DNA of 64,000 nucleotides from Brevundimonas aurantiaca (GCF_014199955.1 NZ_JACHOQ010000001.1:372001-436000), one strand, 5' to 3'; positions 35,250 to 43,853 are shown, counted from the stretch's first letter. Notes: generated from the letters alone by a model not told the origin. Numbers and translations are program-made.

Positions 35250-37028
35250 TCAGAAGACCGGCTGATCGGCCAGCACGACCGCGCCCTCGCTGCGCATCCG
35301 CTCGCCCTCGATGCGGCGCATGACGGCCTGGGCCTGAGGGTCGGCCATGACCCCGCCCAGCATGACCAGGGCCTGGGCCGCCTCGCTCTGGACCCCGAAC
35401 ATTTCCGACAGGGCCTCCCACGGCGACTTCTGCTTGGGGAAATGTTTGAAGCGGACCGACTCGCCGGCCGGAATCTTGGCCAGGGCCTTGGCCTTGGCCA
35501 CCGCCTCGTTCAGCCCGCCCAGCTGATCGACCAGACCCAGAGGCAGGGCCTGGGCGCCGGTCCAGACCCGGCCCCTGGCGATCTCGCGCACCCGCGCCGG
35601 CTCCAGCTTGCGGCCGGTGGCGACGCGCGTGATGAAGTCGTCGTAGATCCGGTCCATCGAGGCCGCAAAGGCCGCGCGCTGGCTGTTGGTGAAGGGCTGG
35701 GTCGGGGAGAAGGCGTCGGCGTAGGAACCACCCACGGTCAGCTCGCGCATGTCCACGCCGAACCGGCCCAGGGCGTCGGCGATCACGAACTTGCCGCCGA
35801 ACACGCCGATCGAGCCGGTCAGGGTCGAGGGCTGGGCCACGATCCAGTCGGCTTCGGAGCTGATCCAATAGCCGCCCGAGGCGGCGTAGGCGCCCATGGA
35901 GACCACCACCGGCTTGCCGGCGGCCTTGGCCGCGCGCACGGCGGCCAGGATCTGTTCCGACGCCTCGGGCGAGCCGCCGGGCGAGGAGACGCGGAAGACG
36001 ATGGCCTTCACGCTCTTGTCCTCGATGGCGTCATAGATGGCTTCGGCCGTATCGTCAGAATGGATGGAGGAGCCGCCGCCGAAGCCGCCGCCGTCGCTGC
36101 GGCCAGTCACGATCGCCCCTTCCCCGCCGACGATGGCTATGGCGTTGCGGCCCGATCCGGTCCGTTCGCCCTTTTCAGAGACGTATTTGCCGAATTCGAC
36201 GATCTCGGCGCCCTTGCCGGCGCGGCGCTTGATCTCGGCCTCGGCCTCCTCGACCTGGCCGATCTTGTCGACCAGCTTGTTCGAAAGGGCCTGTTCCGCC
36301 GAATAGGGGCCGGCCTCGATCACCGTCTTCAGGGCGGCCGAGGTCGTCTTGCGGTCCTGGGCGGCGTTGGCCAGGGCGCTGTCGTACAGCGACGTCATCC
36401 AGGCCGTCATGGCCTCGCGGTGGGCGGGGGTGTAGTCGCTCTGGGTGTATTCGTTGACGGCGTTCTTGTATTCGTAGCGCTGCTCGAAATCGGCGCGGAC
36501 GCCGTATTTGTCGAACGCCCGGCCCAGGAACAGACTGTCGGCCGAGAAGCCGGTGGCCTGGAAGCCGGCGGTGTTCTGCATCCACAGTTCCGACGCCGAG
36601 GCGCCGACCATATAGGTCGACATCACGGCGCCCGAGGGGGCGAAACCCTGGCTGTGAGCGATGACCGGCTTGCCCGAGGCGCGGAAGCGGCGGATCGCCT
36701 GGCGCAGCTCATCCGCCGAGGCCGGGGTCATGCCGCTTTCCGGCAGGCGGACCAGCACGGCCTTGACGCCGGCGTCCTCCTGGGCCTGGGCCAGACCGTC
36801 CACCACCTGGGTCACCGACAGGCCCGATCCCCCGAAGGCCGCGAACGGATTGGTCGAGGGCTGGTCGCTGATCCCCTCGCGCAGGTCCAGTTCCAGCACC
36901 ATGGTCGCGGGCGTCGTCGGCTTGGAGGCGCCGGCGATGGCGACCGTCAGCAGAACGACCGGGACCACGACGACGAACAGGATCAGTCCGGTGAAGACAC
37001 CCAGAACCGTCAGAAAGAATTGCTTCAT
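35250..37028 (-). CDS. sppA: signal peptide peptidase SppA, 67-kDa type
   Basis: A 592-aa inner-membrane serine protease that degrades cleaved signal peptides. It has an N-terminal membrane anchor (about 5-30) and two tandem SppA domains. The Ser nucleophile is in MGAYAASGGYWISS near residue 390, and the general-base Lys is in the N-terminal half (QRYEYKNAVNEYTQSDYTP near 190), as in the E. coli enzyme. It is divergent from panD, with about 220 bp between. Confidence 0.93.
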   Translation of the reverse strand: MKQFFLTVLGVFTGLILFVVVVPVVLLTVAIAGASKPTTPATMVLELDLREGISDQPSTNPFAAFGGSGLSVTQVVDGLAQAQEDAGVKAVLVRLPESGMTPASADELRQAIRRFRASGKPVIAHSQGFAPSGAVMSTYMVGASASELWMQNTAGFQATGFSADSLFLGRAFDKYGVRADFEQRYEYKNAVNEYTQSDYTPAHREAMTAWMTSLYDSALANAAQDRKTTSAALKTVIEAGPYSAEQALSNKLVDKIGQVEEAEAEIKRRAGKGAEIVEFGKYVSEKGERTGSGRNAIAIVGGEGAIVTGRSDGGGFGGGSSIHSDDTAEAIYDAIEDKSVKAIVFRVSSPGGSPEASEQILAAVRAAKAAGKPVVVSMGAYAASGGYWISSEADWIVAQPSTLTGSIGVFGGKFVIADALGRFGVDMRELTVGGSYADAFSPTQPFTNSQRAAFAASMDRIYDDFITRVATGRKLEPARVREIARGRVWTGAQALPLGLVDQLGGLNEAVAKAKALAKIPAGESVRFKHFPKQKSPWEALSEMFGVQSEAAQALVMLGGVMADPQAQAVMRRIEGERMRSEGAVVLADQPVF

Positions 37029-37252
37029 GGGAAAAGGCGCGCTCGCAAGAGGCCGGAATGGCTCAGCCGCACCATAGAGCGGGAACGGTCACCGTCAAAT
37101 GAACGTCGTGCACGTGCGGGCGCAGTTCGGCGCCGCACACGGCCGCGGTTGCAATGCGGCGCCGCGATTGATGCGGAGGGCGGAAATCCCTATATGAGCC
37201 GCCTGCGAGCGGGGGCCTATCGCCCCGTGTCCTATTTCGGAGACCGCCGTCC

Positions 37253-37609
37253 ATGCTGGTCACCCTGATGAAGTCCAAGCTGCACCGGGCCACGGTGACC
37301 CAGGCCGACCTCGATTACGAGGGGTCGATCGCCATCGACATGGACCTGCTGGACGCGGCCGGAATCTATCCGAACGAACAGGTCGATGTGCTGAACATCA
37401 CCAACGGCGCCCGTTTCACCACCTACGCCATCGAGGCCCCGCGCGGGTCCAAGGTGATCGGCGTCAACGGCGCCGCCGCCCGCCTGGTCCAGAAGAACGA
37501 CAAGGTGATCGTGGTCACCTACGGCCAGCTGCCCCAGGAAGAAGCCCGCCAGTGGACGCCCAATGTCGTGCTGCTGGACGACAACAACGAGATCAAGCGC
37601 CCGGCCTGA
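37253..37609 (+). CDS. panD: aspartate 1-decarboxylase proenzyme
   Basis: Makes beta-alanine for pantothenate and CoA. At 118 aa it is normal. The self-cleavage site is Gly24-Ser25 in [14 protein letters not shown]; the Ser becomes the catalytic pyruvoyl group. [16 protein letters not shown] and [19 protein letters not shown] are conserved. No PanZ-like maturation factor is in the window. A bidirectional terminator follows. Confidence 0.97.
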   Translation: MLVTLMKSKLHRATVTQADLDYEGSIAIDMDLLDAAGIYPNEQVDVLNITNGARFTTYAIEAPRGSKVIGVNGAAARLVQKNDKVIVVTYGQLPQEEARQWTPNVVLLDDNNEIKRPA

Positions 37610-37631
37610 GCCGAGATCGTCGCCGATGCAA

Positions 37632-37659
37632 AAAGGCCCGCCGGCGACGGCGGGCCTTT
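37632..37659. terminator. bidirectional intrinsic terminator between panD and the SIMPL-domain gene
   Basis: A perfect 12-bp stem (aaaggcccgccg / cggcgggccttt) with a 4-base loop. A/T runs on both sides allow it to serve panD on the plus strand and the convergent gene on the minus strand. Confidence 0.85.
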
Positions 37660-37677
37660 CTCATTCTGCACCCGGGA

Positions 37678-38430
37678 TCAGCGGGCGATGTCGTAGACGC
37701 CGGTGATGTCGATCCGCACCGTCAGTTCGCCGGCGGCCACCGGCGTGCTGTCGCGGCTTTCCAGCGCCACGGCGCGGGCGGCGAACATCGGCTGCGGCGG
37801 CTGGGGCGCATAGCCGCCGCCTTCGCTCAGGTTGCGGATGCCCGCCAGCTGGACGTTCAGGGCCTGGGCGTACAGCTGGGCCTTGGCCTGAAGCGCCTGC
37901 ACGGCCAGTCGGCGCGCCTGGTCCTCGGCCGCCGAGGGATCCTTCAGGCCGAAGCTGATGCCGTCGATCTGATTGATCCCGGCGGCCACCACGGCGTCGG
38001 CGGTGGTCCCGACCTTGGTCAGGTCGTTGATCGTCACCGTCACCCGATTCACGGCCTGATAGCCGCGCAGCTTGGGCGGTTCGTTCTGCTGATAGTCATA
38101 TTGCGCCGACAGGTTCAGGCCCGAGGTCTGGACATCGCGCTCGGCGATCCCGGCGCGGCGCAGGGCGGCCATGACCTGGGTCATGCGGGTCGCATTGTCG
38201 CGCATCGCCTCCTGGGCCGTCGCCGCCTCGGTCTGGACGCCGAAACTGATGGTCGCCATGTCCGGCGCGGCCTTGACCTCGCCATAGGCCGACAGGTTCA
38301 GCGAGGGCGGAGGCTGCATCATTTGGACGCCCGGCTGGACCGTCTGGGCCGCAGCCGGCGCGACGGCGCCCATCACCGCAGCGGCCGTAAGGGCCCCGCC
38401 CAGCATCAGGGATTGGAAGGCGCGTTTCAT
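37678..38430 (-). CDS. periplasmic SIMPL-domain (DUF541) protein
   Basis: A 250-aa exported protein of the SIMPL/DUF541 family, whose members include BP26/OMP28 of Brucella and YggE-like stress proteins. It has a signal peptide (MLGGALTAAAVMGAVAPAAAQ). Core features are LNLSAYGEVKAAPDMATISF near 55, DVQTSGLNLSAQYDY near 110 and a late Ala-rich pairing region (EDQARRLAVQALQAKAQLY). The ATG at 38430 has GGAGA upstream. The molecular function of the family is not settled. Confidence 0.88.
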   Translation of the reverse strand: MKRAFQSLMLGGALTAAAVMGAVAPAAAQTVQPGVQMMQPPPSLNLSAYGEVKAAPDMATISFGVQTEAATAQEAMRDNATRMTQVMAALRRAGIAERDVQTSGLNLSAQYDYQQNEPPKLRGYQAVNRVTVTINDLTKVGTTADAVVAAGINQIDGISFGLKDPSAAEDQARRLAVQALQAKAQLYAQALNVQLAGIRNLSEGGGYAPQPPQPMFAARAVALESRDSTPVAAGELTVRIDITGVYDIAR

Positions 38431-38653
38431 GAAGATGTCTCCGTGGAAGATCCCGACCGACGGGGTCGTCGATCCATGGCCGTAACCTTGGCCTTTTACG
38501 CCTGAACGAACGTCCGGTCGTCGATGTCGGTTTCCGTTCATCTTGATGAATTCGCCGAAACGGACGCGGCGAAGATCAGGCCCTTGGCAAGCCGCGCCCT
38601 CCCCTGCTAGGCCGTTCCTCCCGCCGCGCCGCGCCTCTCGGCCGCGTCCCTGG

Positions 38654-38729
38654 GGGCCTGTAGCTCAATGGTTAGAGCCGACCGCTCATAACGGTCTGGT
38701 TGGGGGTTCGAGTCCCTCCGGGCCTACCA
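38654..38729 (+). tRNA. tRNA with CAT anticodon (Ile2 or elongator Met)
   Basis: 76 nt including an encoded CCA. The acceptor GGGCCTG pairs with CGGGCCT (one G-T at position 1-72). D arm is GCTCAATGGTTAGAGC; the anticodon stem is gaccg/cggtc with loop CTCATAA; the T loop is TTCGAGT. The first pair is not the mismatch expected for initiator tRNA. I lean to Ile2, whose C34 would be lysidine-modified, but elongator Met cannot be excluded by eye. Confidence 0.93.
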
Positions 38730-38979
38730 CGGGACTTCTTTCTCTGAATTTCTCAGCCCTCAGGGGTCTAGCCGAAACGGCCGAACACAAGTAGTCAAAC
38801 AGCAGATCGCTTGTGCGGTCGATGTCGAACACCCACTTCTCTCTCTTCCAACCGTCGGGAACACGGCGGCGGCGAAGGGATTTTCTTAATCATGGGCCGT
38901 TAGGCTCTGAACGTCGGTATTTTCCGACTCTGGAAGCGAGGCAATGAGTATGCGTGCGACCGAAACGATCTAAGCCCCG

Positions 38980-38999
38980 CCAGCGGGCTGCTGGTTTTT
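38980..38999 (+). terminator. intrinsic terminator 1 in the gap after the tRNA
   Basis: A ccagc/gctgg stem with a 5-base loop, followed directly by five Ts, seven bases past the TAA of the nine-codon frame. The stem is short but flanked by further possible G-C pairing. Confidence 0.6.
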
Positions 39000-39020
39000 C
39001 GCCGAACGGCGAGTGAAAGG

Positions 39021-39049
39021 GACAGGGCCTCACCAGCCCTGTCCTTTTT
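39021..39049 (+). terminator. intrinsic terminator 2, strong
   Basis: A perfect 8-bp stem (gacagggc / gccctgtc) with a 7-base loop, followed by CTTTTTGCTTTTT. It lies 72 bp ahead of the next gene, so it ends some transcript from upstream. Confidence 0.75.
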
Positions 39050-39120
39050 GCTTTTTGGCCCTTCCTTTTTGGATTGCCGCGTTCGCTGAAAACGAGCTTT
39101 ATGCCACCGGGAGGCGCGTG

Positions 39121-40209
39121 ATGTTCAAAGGCAGGTGGTGGGACAGGCTGGGTTGGTTGGCGGGCGCCATAACCTGGATCGCGGGCTGGGCGGCGATCTT
39201 TTGGCCGCCGATCAGAGAGTATGGAAAATGCGTGGCGATCAGCGATCCTGCCTTGGCCCACCGGCTGAACGCTGTTGCGGCGGGCCAAGCAGGCGAACTG
39301 CCCAAGGTCTGCACCCACGACGCCGTCGACACCTTCATCGCCCTCCTGCAAATCCCGACGCCGATCTATCCAGACGTGCCGATCGGCGGCTATCTGTTCT
39401 TGGCGGCGAGCGTCATACCCTTGGTGGTGCTGGGCATCTGGGTTCGACAGGCGATCGAATACTGGGACAATGCGCGCGTCCCACTGTCGGTTTTGGAGAC
39501 CGACGTCACCCTAAGCTTCGCCGAGCCCGACATGAAGCGGGCAATTTTGACGAGGAAGCAATTCTTCCACGCCAACCAACCCGACGTGGGCGCCTATCAT
39601 TCGACCACCAAGGTGGATGGGGAAAAGGCGTCGATAGACCCCGACCACCAAGTCTTTGACGCCCAGGTCGGACATCGCTCGATCAAGGGGGAAATCATAA
39701 AGCAGGGCAACGAAAAATCGATCAATGTGATCGAGATCTACAACGAATCCCTGCCTCGAAATCCGCTCATAACCATACTGCCCAACCAGGTAGTACATTC
39801 GATTTACAAGAATTTCGGCGCATTCTTCAATGTGATCGTCAAGAGAACGACTGTCATTCATCTGGTCGATGAATACAACGCAAAAGAACCGTTCTACTCC
39901 ATATCTTCGATGCGATATCCGGTGACGAACGTAAAACTGAGGTTCCTTTTCCATTCTGAAACCGCGCCGTCTCCAGAAGACATCTCCGCCTTCCTGATCA
40001 AGGACAATCTGGCGATGCGGCTGGCCTTGCCGCCTTGCCATGAGGGCGCCTTCACCACCTATGAGGTGGCGGTGCGAGAGTTCAAATCCGCGACGATCCG
40101 CGTCGCCTGGAACAATCGGAACCTGTTCGCTTGGAAGGAGCGGCAGCCGACGGCGGACAAGCCGTCTCAGCCGCAAGCCCCGACCGCGGAGAAGCCTGCG
40201 AAGAAATGA
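39121..40209 (+). CDS. unrecognised two-helix membrane protein
   Basis: A 362-aa protein. Hydrophobic segments at about residues 8-27 (LGWLAGAITWIAGWAAIFW) and 92-112 (GGYLFLAASVIPLVVLGIWV) flank a likely periplasmic loop with two Cys (residues about 36 and 64). About 230 residues of mixed, soluble-looking sequence follow, ending in a Lys/Pro-rich tail. The ATG at 39121 has GGGAGG upstream. The sequence is more AT-rich, with more Lys, Asn and Ile codons than the neighbours, suggesting transfer. I do not recognise a family. Confidence 0.7.
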   Translation: MFKGRWWDRLGWLAGAITWIAGWAAIFWPPIREYGKCVAISDPALAHRLNAVAAGQAGELPKVCTHDAVDTFIALLQIPTPIYPDVPIGGYLFLAASVIPLVVLGIWVRQAIEYWDNARVPLSVLETDVTLSFAEPDMKRAILTRKQFFHANQPDVGAYHSTTKVDGEKASIDPDHQVFDAQVGHRSIKGEIIKQGNEKSINVIEIYNESLPRNPLITILPNQVVHSIYKNFGAFFNVIVKRTTVIHLVDEYNAKEPFYSISSMRYPVTNVKLRFLFHSETAPSPEDISAFLIKDNLAMRLALPPCHEGAFTTYEVAVREFKSATIRVAWNNRNLFAWKERQPTADKPSQPQAPTAEKPAKK

Positions 40210-40238
40210 GACGTCGCGCCGAACGCGCAGCGCGAGCC

Positions 40239-40318
40239 TCAGCCGCCCTGGGTCCAGCGTTCGACGTCCGGCTCCAGTCCGATCAGGGCCAGGCCGGCGG
40301 GGATGGATTCGAACTCGC
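40239..40318 (-). pseudogene. duplicated 3' end of the Hsp70-like gene
   Basis: These 80 bp match 42466-42545 at 79 positions and correspond, on the minus strand, to the last 26 codons or so and stop of the Hsp70-like gene. One change turns an Ala codon into Pro. There is no upstream coding sequence, so it is a relic. Together with the intact end it forms a direct repeat bracketing the serine hydrolase and MarR genes. Confidence 0.9.
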
Positions 40319-40346
40319 GGAAGACTCGGTCCGACAGCGCTCGCCG

Positions 40347-41840
40347 TCAGCTTTCAGGGAGGCCTTTTAGGCGCTTCAGCCCCTCGCGGGCGTACTCATT
40401 GTCTGGATCAAGCCGCAGCGACGTTTCGAAATGGGCGATCGCCGCCGCAAAATCGCCCTCGGCCACCGAAATGTCGGCGAGGCCGTCATGGCTGAAGGCC
40501 GATTGCGGAAACTGTTCGAGGGTGAAGGCGAACAGGCGGCGCGCCTCCTCCATCGCGGGCAGGCCGGACAGTTCATAGCCGATCTCGACCAGAAGTTCGT
40601 CGGTAGAGAAGGCTTCGGCCGAGGGCTGCGCCGCCTTCATGGCCTGATACTGGCGGATTCCAGCCTCGGCCCCGCCCGCCATCACCGCGTCCAGGATCAC
40701 CGTCTTGGGCTGAACATCCGGCAAGGACGTCGCCTCGCCGAAGTAGAGGCCGGCGAGAGCCCGGGCCGTCCCGCCGCCGCTGGCCTCGTCGCTGTTGCTG
40801 AGGACCACGATGGTCAGGTCGTCTTCGGGGAAGCGGGCGACCATGTTGGAAAACCCCGGCCCGCTGCCCGCATGGCCGACCATACGGCGACCGTGCCAGG
40901 TGCGAATCTCCCAGCCGAAGCCGTAGTTGTTGCGCGCCCCTTCGGTCATCTGGGCCAGGGAGGCGGGCGAGACCAGCCGACCGCCGTCCACGGCCTGGGC
41001 CCAGGTCGACAGATCGTCCACGGTGCTGCTCAGCCCCGCCTCGCCATAGACGCCGGTCATCGACTGCGGCGTCGCCTCGATGAAGGCGGAGCCGATCGAA
41101 TAGTAGCCGGTCGCCAGATGAGGGATGATCCGCCGAGAGGCGTTGAAGACCGTGTGGTCCATGTGAAGCGGCGTCAGAATCCGCTCACGCAGGACCTCCG
41201 GATAGGGTTTGCCGGCGACCCGTTCGATGATCGTCCCCAAAAGGTTGTAGCCGGTGTTGCTGTACCGATAGCCCTGGCCCGGCGCGAATTCGAGCGGCCG
41301 GTCCCGCACCAGGGCCACGACGCCGCCCGGGCCGTAGGTTCGGCTGTCCAGGGTTTCGTCCCAGTCCGGCAGGCTGGTGTAGTTGGGGATTGCCGAGGTG
41401 TGGGTCAGCAGCTGCCGCACGGTGACGGCCCGCCAAGCCGGGGGACAGTCGGCGAGGTGGTCGCAGGCCAGGTCATCGACGCTGAGCCGGCCCTCCTCCT
41501 GCAGCATCATGATCAGAAGGGCGGTGAAGGGCTTGGTGACCGAGGCCAGTTGATAGACGGTGTCGGTGTCATTGGGGACGTCGAAGGCCCGGTTCGCCAG
41601 TCCATAGCTTCCCCGGAAGACAGGTCTCCCGTGGGCGGCGACCAGGACGGTCCCGCTGAAGGCCGCGTTACGCACCGCCGCCTTCATATAGGCGTCGAAG
41701 GCCGCGCTCAGATCGGGTGCGACGGCGGACGGTGACGGGGCTGACTGGAGCTGGGCGGCCTGGATCGAGGTCGCGCACGCGCCGCTCAGCAGGGCGCAGG
41801 CAGCTGCGGCAGCCGCGCGCCAGGTCTTGTTCAAAGCCAC
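40347..41840 (-). CDS. class C beta-lactamase-like serine hydrolase with a C-terminal TPR-like region
   Basis: A 497-aa exported hydrolase. The N-terminus has a signal and lipobox (ACALLSGAC), so it is probably a lipoprotein. Beta-lactamase-fold motifs are SVTK near residue 101, YSN (in YRYSNTGYNLLG) near 193, and HAG (in GHAGSGPGF) near 325. After about 400 a helical segment with TPR character (AIAHFETSLRLDPDNEYARE) follows. Members are esterases, peptidases or rarely lactamases. The start is GTG at 41840 with GGAGG seven bases upstream. It diverges from marR across an AT-rich region and sits within the 80-bp direct repeats. Confidence 0.85.
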   Translation of the reverse strand: MALNKTWRAAAAAACALLSGACATSIQAAQLQSAPSPSAVAPDLSAAFDAYMKAAVRNAAFSGTVLVAAHGRPVFRGSYGLANRAFDVPNDTDTVYQLASVTKPFTALLIMMLQEEGRLSVDDLACDHLADCPPAWRAVTVRQLLTHTSAIPNYTSLPDWDETLDSRTYGPGGVVALVRDRPLEFAPGQGYRYSNTGYNLLGTIIERVAGKPYPEVLRERILTPLHMDHTVFNASRRIIPHLATGYYSIGSAFIEATPQSMTGVYGEAGLSSTVDDLSTWAQAVDGGRLVSPASLAQMTEGARNNYGFGWEIRTWHGRRMVGHAGSGPGFSNMVARFPEDDLTIVVLSNSDEASGGGTARALAGLYFGEATSLPDVQPKTVILDAVMAGGAEAGIRQYQAMKAAQPSAEAFSTDELLVEIGYELSGLPAMEEARRLFAFTLEQFPQSAFSHDGLADISVAEGDFAAAIAHFETSLRLDPDNEYAREGLKRLKGLPES

Positions 41841-41946
41841 GTCAAATCCTCCGTCACATCCAGATATCTTTGCATCAAATTATTTTACGTCAAGATATTT
41901 TACACAAAGGTTTGTGCGCGTGGTTTTCACCGCCTATCCTCCCCCC
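41841..41946. promoter_or_regulatory. AT-rich divergent promoter/operator between the hydrolase and marR
   Basis: A markedly AT-rich 106-bp gap. It contains the palindrome AGATATCT (41862-41869) and a direct repeat TATTTTAC (41881-41888 and 41896-41903, 15 bp apart). TTGACG facing the hydrolase and TTGCAT facing marR could be -35 boxes. A MarR-family repressor commonly binds such a region to control itself and the divergent gene. The exact operator cannot be fixed by eye. Confidence 0.5.
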
Positions 41947-42453
41947 ATGATCCAGACCCCCTCCTCGCCGGACGTGATCGACGCCGTCCTGGCTGACTGG
42001 CGAAACGCGCGGCCCCAAACCCAGGCCGACGCCCTGAACATCGTGGGACGCATCCTGTGGCTGGGGCGACGGTACGAAGAGGCCGTGGCGCAGATGCTGG
42101 CCGAACACGGCCTGTCCTATTCCGACTATGACGTGCTCGCGACCTTGCGCCGCGCCGGCGCGCCCTTCGAACTGTCGCCGACGGATCTGGCTAAGCGTGT
42201 CCTGCTGAGTTCGGGCGGCCTGACGGCCTGCCTGCGGCGTCTGGAGACGCGAGGCCTGGTGTCGCGCCACAGTGTGAAGGAAGACCGCCGACGCCTGTTG
42301 GCGCAGCTGACGCCGGAAGGTCTGACCCTGGTCGAGGGTTTCATAGACCCGCGTTTCGCCATGGCCGAACGCGCGCTGGCCCCGCTGGACCCGACCCAGA
42401 GACGGGAGGCGGAGACGGTGTTGCGCCGCCTGATGACGGCGGCGGAAGACTGA
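41947..42453 (+). CDS. MarR-family transcriptional regulator
   Basis: A 168-aa winged-helix regulator. Residues about 45-120 carry the fold: SYSDYDVLATLRRAG, LSPTDLAKRVLLSSGGLTAC (recognition helix) and LETRGLVSRHSVKEDRRRLL (wing, with the DRR motif). It is divergent from the serine hydrolase gene, the likely target, and the inducer is unknown. The ATG at 41947 matches the family start but has no Shine-Dalgarno, so it may be leaderless; an upstream in-frame start would overlap the hydrolase gene. Confidence 0.88.
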   Translation: MIQTPSSPDVIDAVLADWRNARPQTQADALNIVGRILWLGRRYEEAVAQMLAEHGLSYSDYDVLATLRRAGAPFELSPTDLAKRVLLSSGGLTACLRRLETRGLVSRHSVKEDRRRLLAQLTPEGLTLVEGFIDPRFAMAERALAPLDPTQRREAETVLRRLMTAAED

Positions 42454-42465
42454 GGCTGCTGCGGA

Positions 42466-43785
42466 TCAGCCGCCCTGGGTCCAGCGTTCGACGTCCGGCT
42501 CCAGTCCGATCAGGGCCAGGCCGGCGGCGATGGATTCGAACTCGCCGCCGGTCTCGATCCGGTCGGGGCCGAAGCGGCGGGTGAACAGGGCGCGGACGGC
42601 GGGGGTCAGGGAGGTGCCGCCGGTCAGGAAGACACGGTCGATGGCGGAGGGGTCCAGGCCGGAGCGGTCGATGGCCTGATCCAGCGCCGCCTCCATCTCG
42701 GCCAGTTCGGGGGCGATCCAGGCGTCGAACTGGGCCCGCGTCACCGTCGCCTCGATCCGCACCCCGCCCGCGACGAAACGGAAGTCGGCCGTCTCGTCGC
42801 GGGAGAGATCCTGTTTCAGGCTGGAGACGGCGCGGTACAGGGCGTGGCCGTGGTTGTCGTCCAGCACCTCGATCAGCCGCTCGATCTTCTCGGGCTCAAG
42901 CGAGGTGGTCGCCAGGGCGCGGATGTCGCGCATGTCGCGCGACGCCCGCAGCAGGGCCAGCTGGTCCCAGCGGGCGAAGGCGGAATAATAGCGCTGGGGC
43001 GCCGGCAGGGTCTTGCCCAGGCTGGTGTAGAAACTGCCCTTGCCCAGTTCGGGCGAGACCAGATGGTCGATGATCCGATAGTCGAAGGCGTCGCCGGCCA
43101 CCCCGACGCCGGACTGGGCCAGGGGCGTGGATTTCAGCCCCTCGGGCGTGCGTTCGAACCGGACGATGGAGAAGTCGCTGGTGCCGCCGCCGAAGTCGGC
43201 GACCAGGACGGTGGCGTCCCGTTCCAGGGTGCGGGCGAAATAGAAGGCGGCGCCGACGGGTTCATAGGCGTAGCGGACGTCCTCGAACCCCAGCCGCTTG
43301 AACGCCGTCTCGTAGCGCGACAGGGCCAGGGCCTCGTCGGGCCGATTGCCGGCGAAGGTCACGGGGCGGCCGACGATGACGCGGGGCGGCAGATCGGCCA
43401 TGGCGGCCCCCGCATGGTGGCGCAGCTTCAGCAGGAAGGCGGACAGCAGATCCTCGAACGTATAGCGCCGGTCGTGGATGCGGGTCTCCGTGAAGGCGGC
43501 GCTGGCGGCGAAGGTCTTGAACGACTGAATGAAGCGCGTGTCCACCGGATCGTCCACATAGGCCTCGATGGCCCAGGGTCCGGCCTCGACCACCCGTTCG
43601 GGACGGCCGCCGTCCTCGGCCGGATGGAACTGGAAGCTGAGGGCCGAGCGGAAGGTGGAGACGCCGCCCGCCCCGTCAACCGTGAAACGGACCAGCTCGG
43701 CGCCGGTCGCAGGATCGGCCAGGGCCACGACCGAATTGGTCGTGCCGAAGTCTATGCCGATCGTGATCGGCTGCGGCGTGGTCAT
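42466..43785 (-). CDS. Hsp70-like (YegD-type) chaperone without substrate-binding domain
   Basis: A 439-aa actin-fold ATPase. Visible are the phosphate-1 loop GIDFGTTNSVVALADP, the phosphate-2 region VADFGGGTSDFSIVRFE near 198, and the adenosine motif VFLTGGTSLTPAVRALF near 395. It lacks the C-terminal peptide-binding half of DnaK and resembles YegD. Substrates are unknown. Its last 80 bp are duplicated at 40239-40318 on the far side of the marR/hydrolase module. It is followed upstream by the CitE-like gene in the same direction. Confidence 0.88.
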   Translation of the reverse strand: MTTPQPITIGIDFGTTNSVVALADPATGAELVRFTVDGAGGVSTFRSALSFQFHPAEDGGRPERVVEAGPWAIEAYVDDPVDTRFIQSFKTFAASAAFTETRIHDRRYTFEDLLSAFLLKLRHHAGAAMADLPPRVIVGRPVTFAGNRPDEALALSRYETAFKRLGFEDVRYAYEPVGAAFYFARTLERDATVLVADFGGGTSDFSIVRFERTPEGLKSTPLAQSGVGVAGDAFDYRIIDHLVSPELGKGSFYTSLGKTLPAPQRYYSAFARWDQLALLRASRDMRDIRALATTSLEPEKIERLIEVLDDNHGHALYRAVSSLKQDLSRDETADFRFVAGGVRIEATVTRAQFDAWIAPELAEMEAALDQAIDRSGLDPSAIDRVFLTGGTSLTPAVRALFTRRFGPDRIETGGEFESIAAGLALIGLEPDVERWTQGG

Positions 43786-43853
43786 GACCCGGCTCCTCGA
43801 AGGGCGGGCTTCCTACAGTGTCCCGGCGGATTAGGAAACGCCGGATCGCGGCT

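Larger units (their letters stand above)
38730..39120 (+). other. 391-bp gap after the tRNA: tiny reading frame and two terminators
   Basis: No gene of normal size is supported. A nine-codon frame (38944-38973, MSMRATETI then TAA) has GCGAGG upstream. It is followed by two intrinsic terminators (38980-38999 and 39021-39049). This could be a leader-peptide/attenuator, or the 3' end of one or two small RNAs. The reverse-strand frame across here shows no protein-like features. Confidence 0.45.

Noticed and set aside
38890..39351. A 153-codon frame on the minus strand after the tRNA
   Set aside because: It runs through two terminators and antisense to the start of the membrane-protein gene, with no protein-like features.
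38654..42465. A full genomic island inserted at the tRNA gene
   Set aside because: I see no integrase and no copy of the tRNA 3' end downstream; only the 80-bp chaperone repeat supports an insertion, and that is reported separately.
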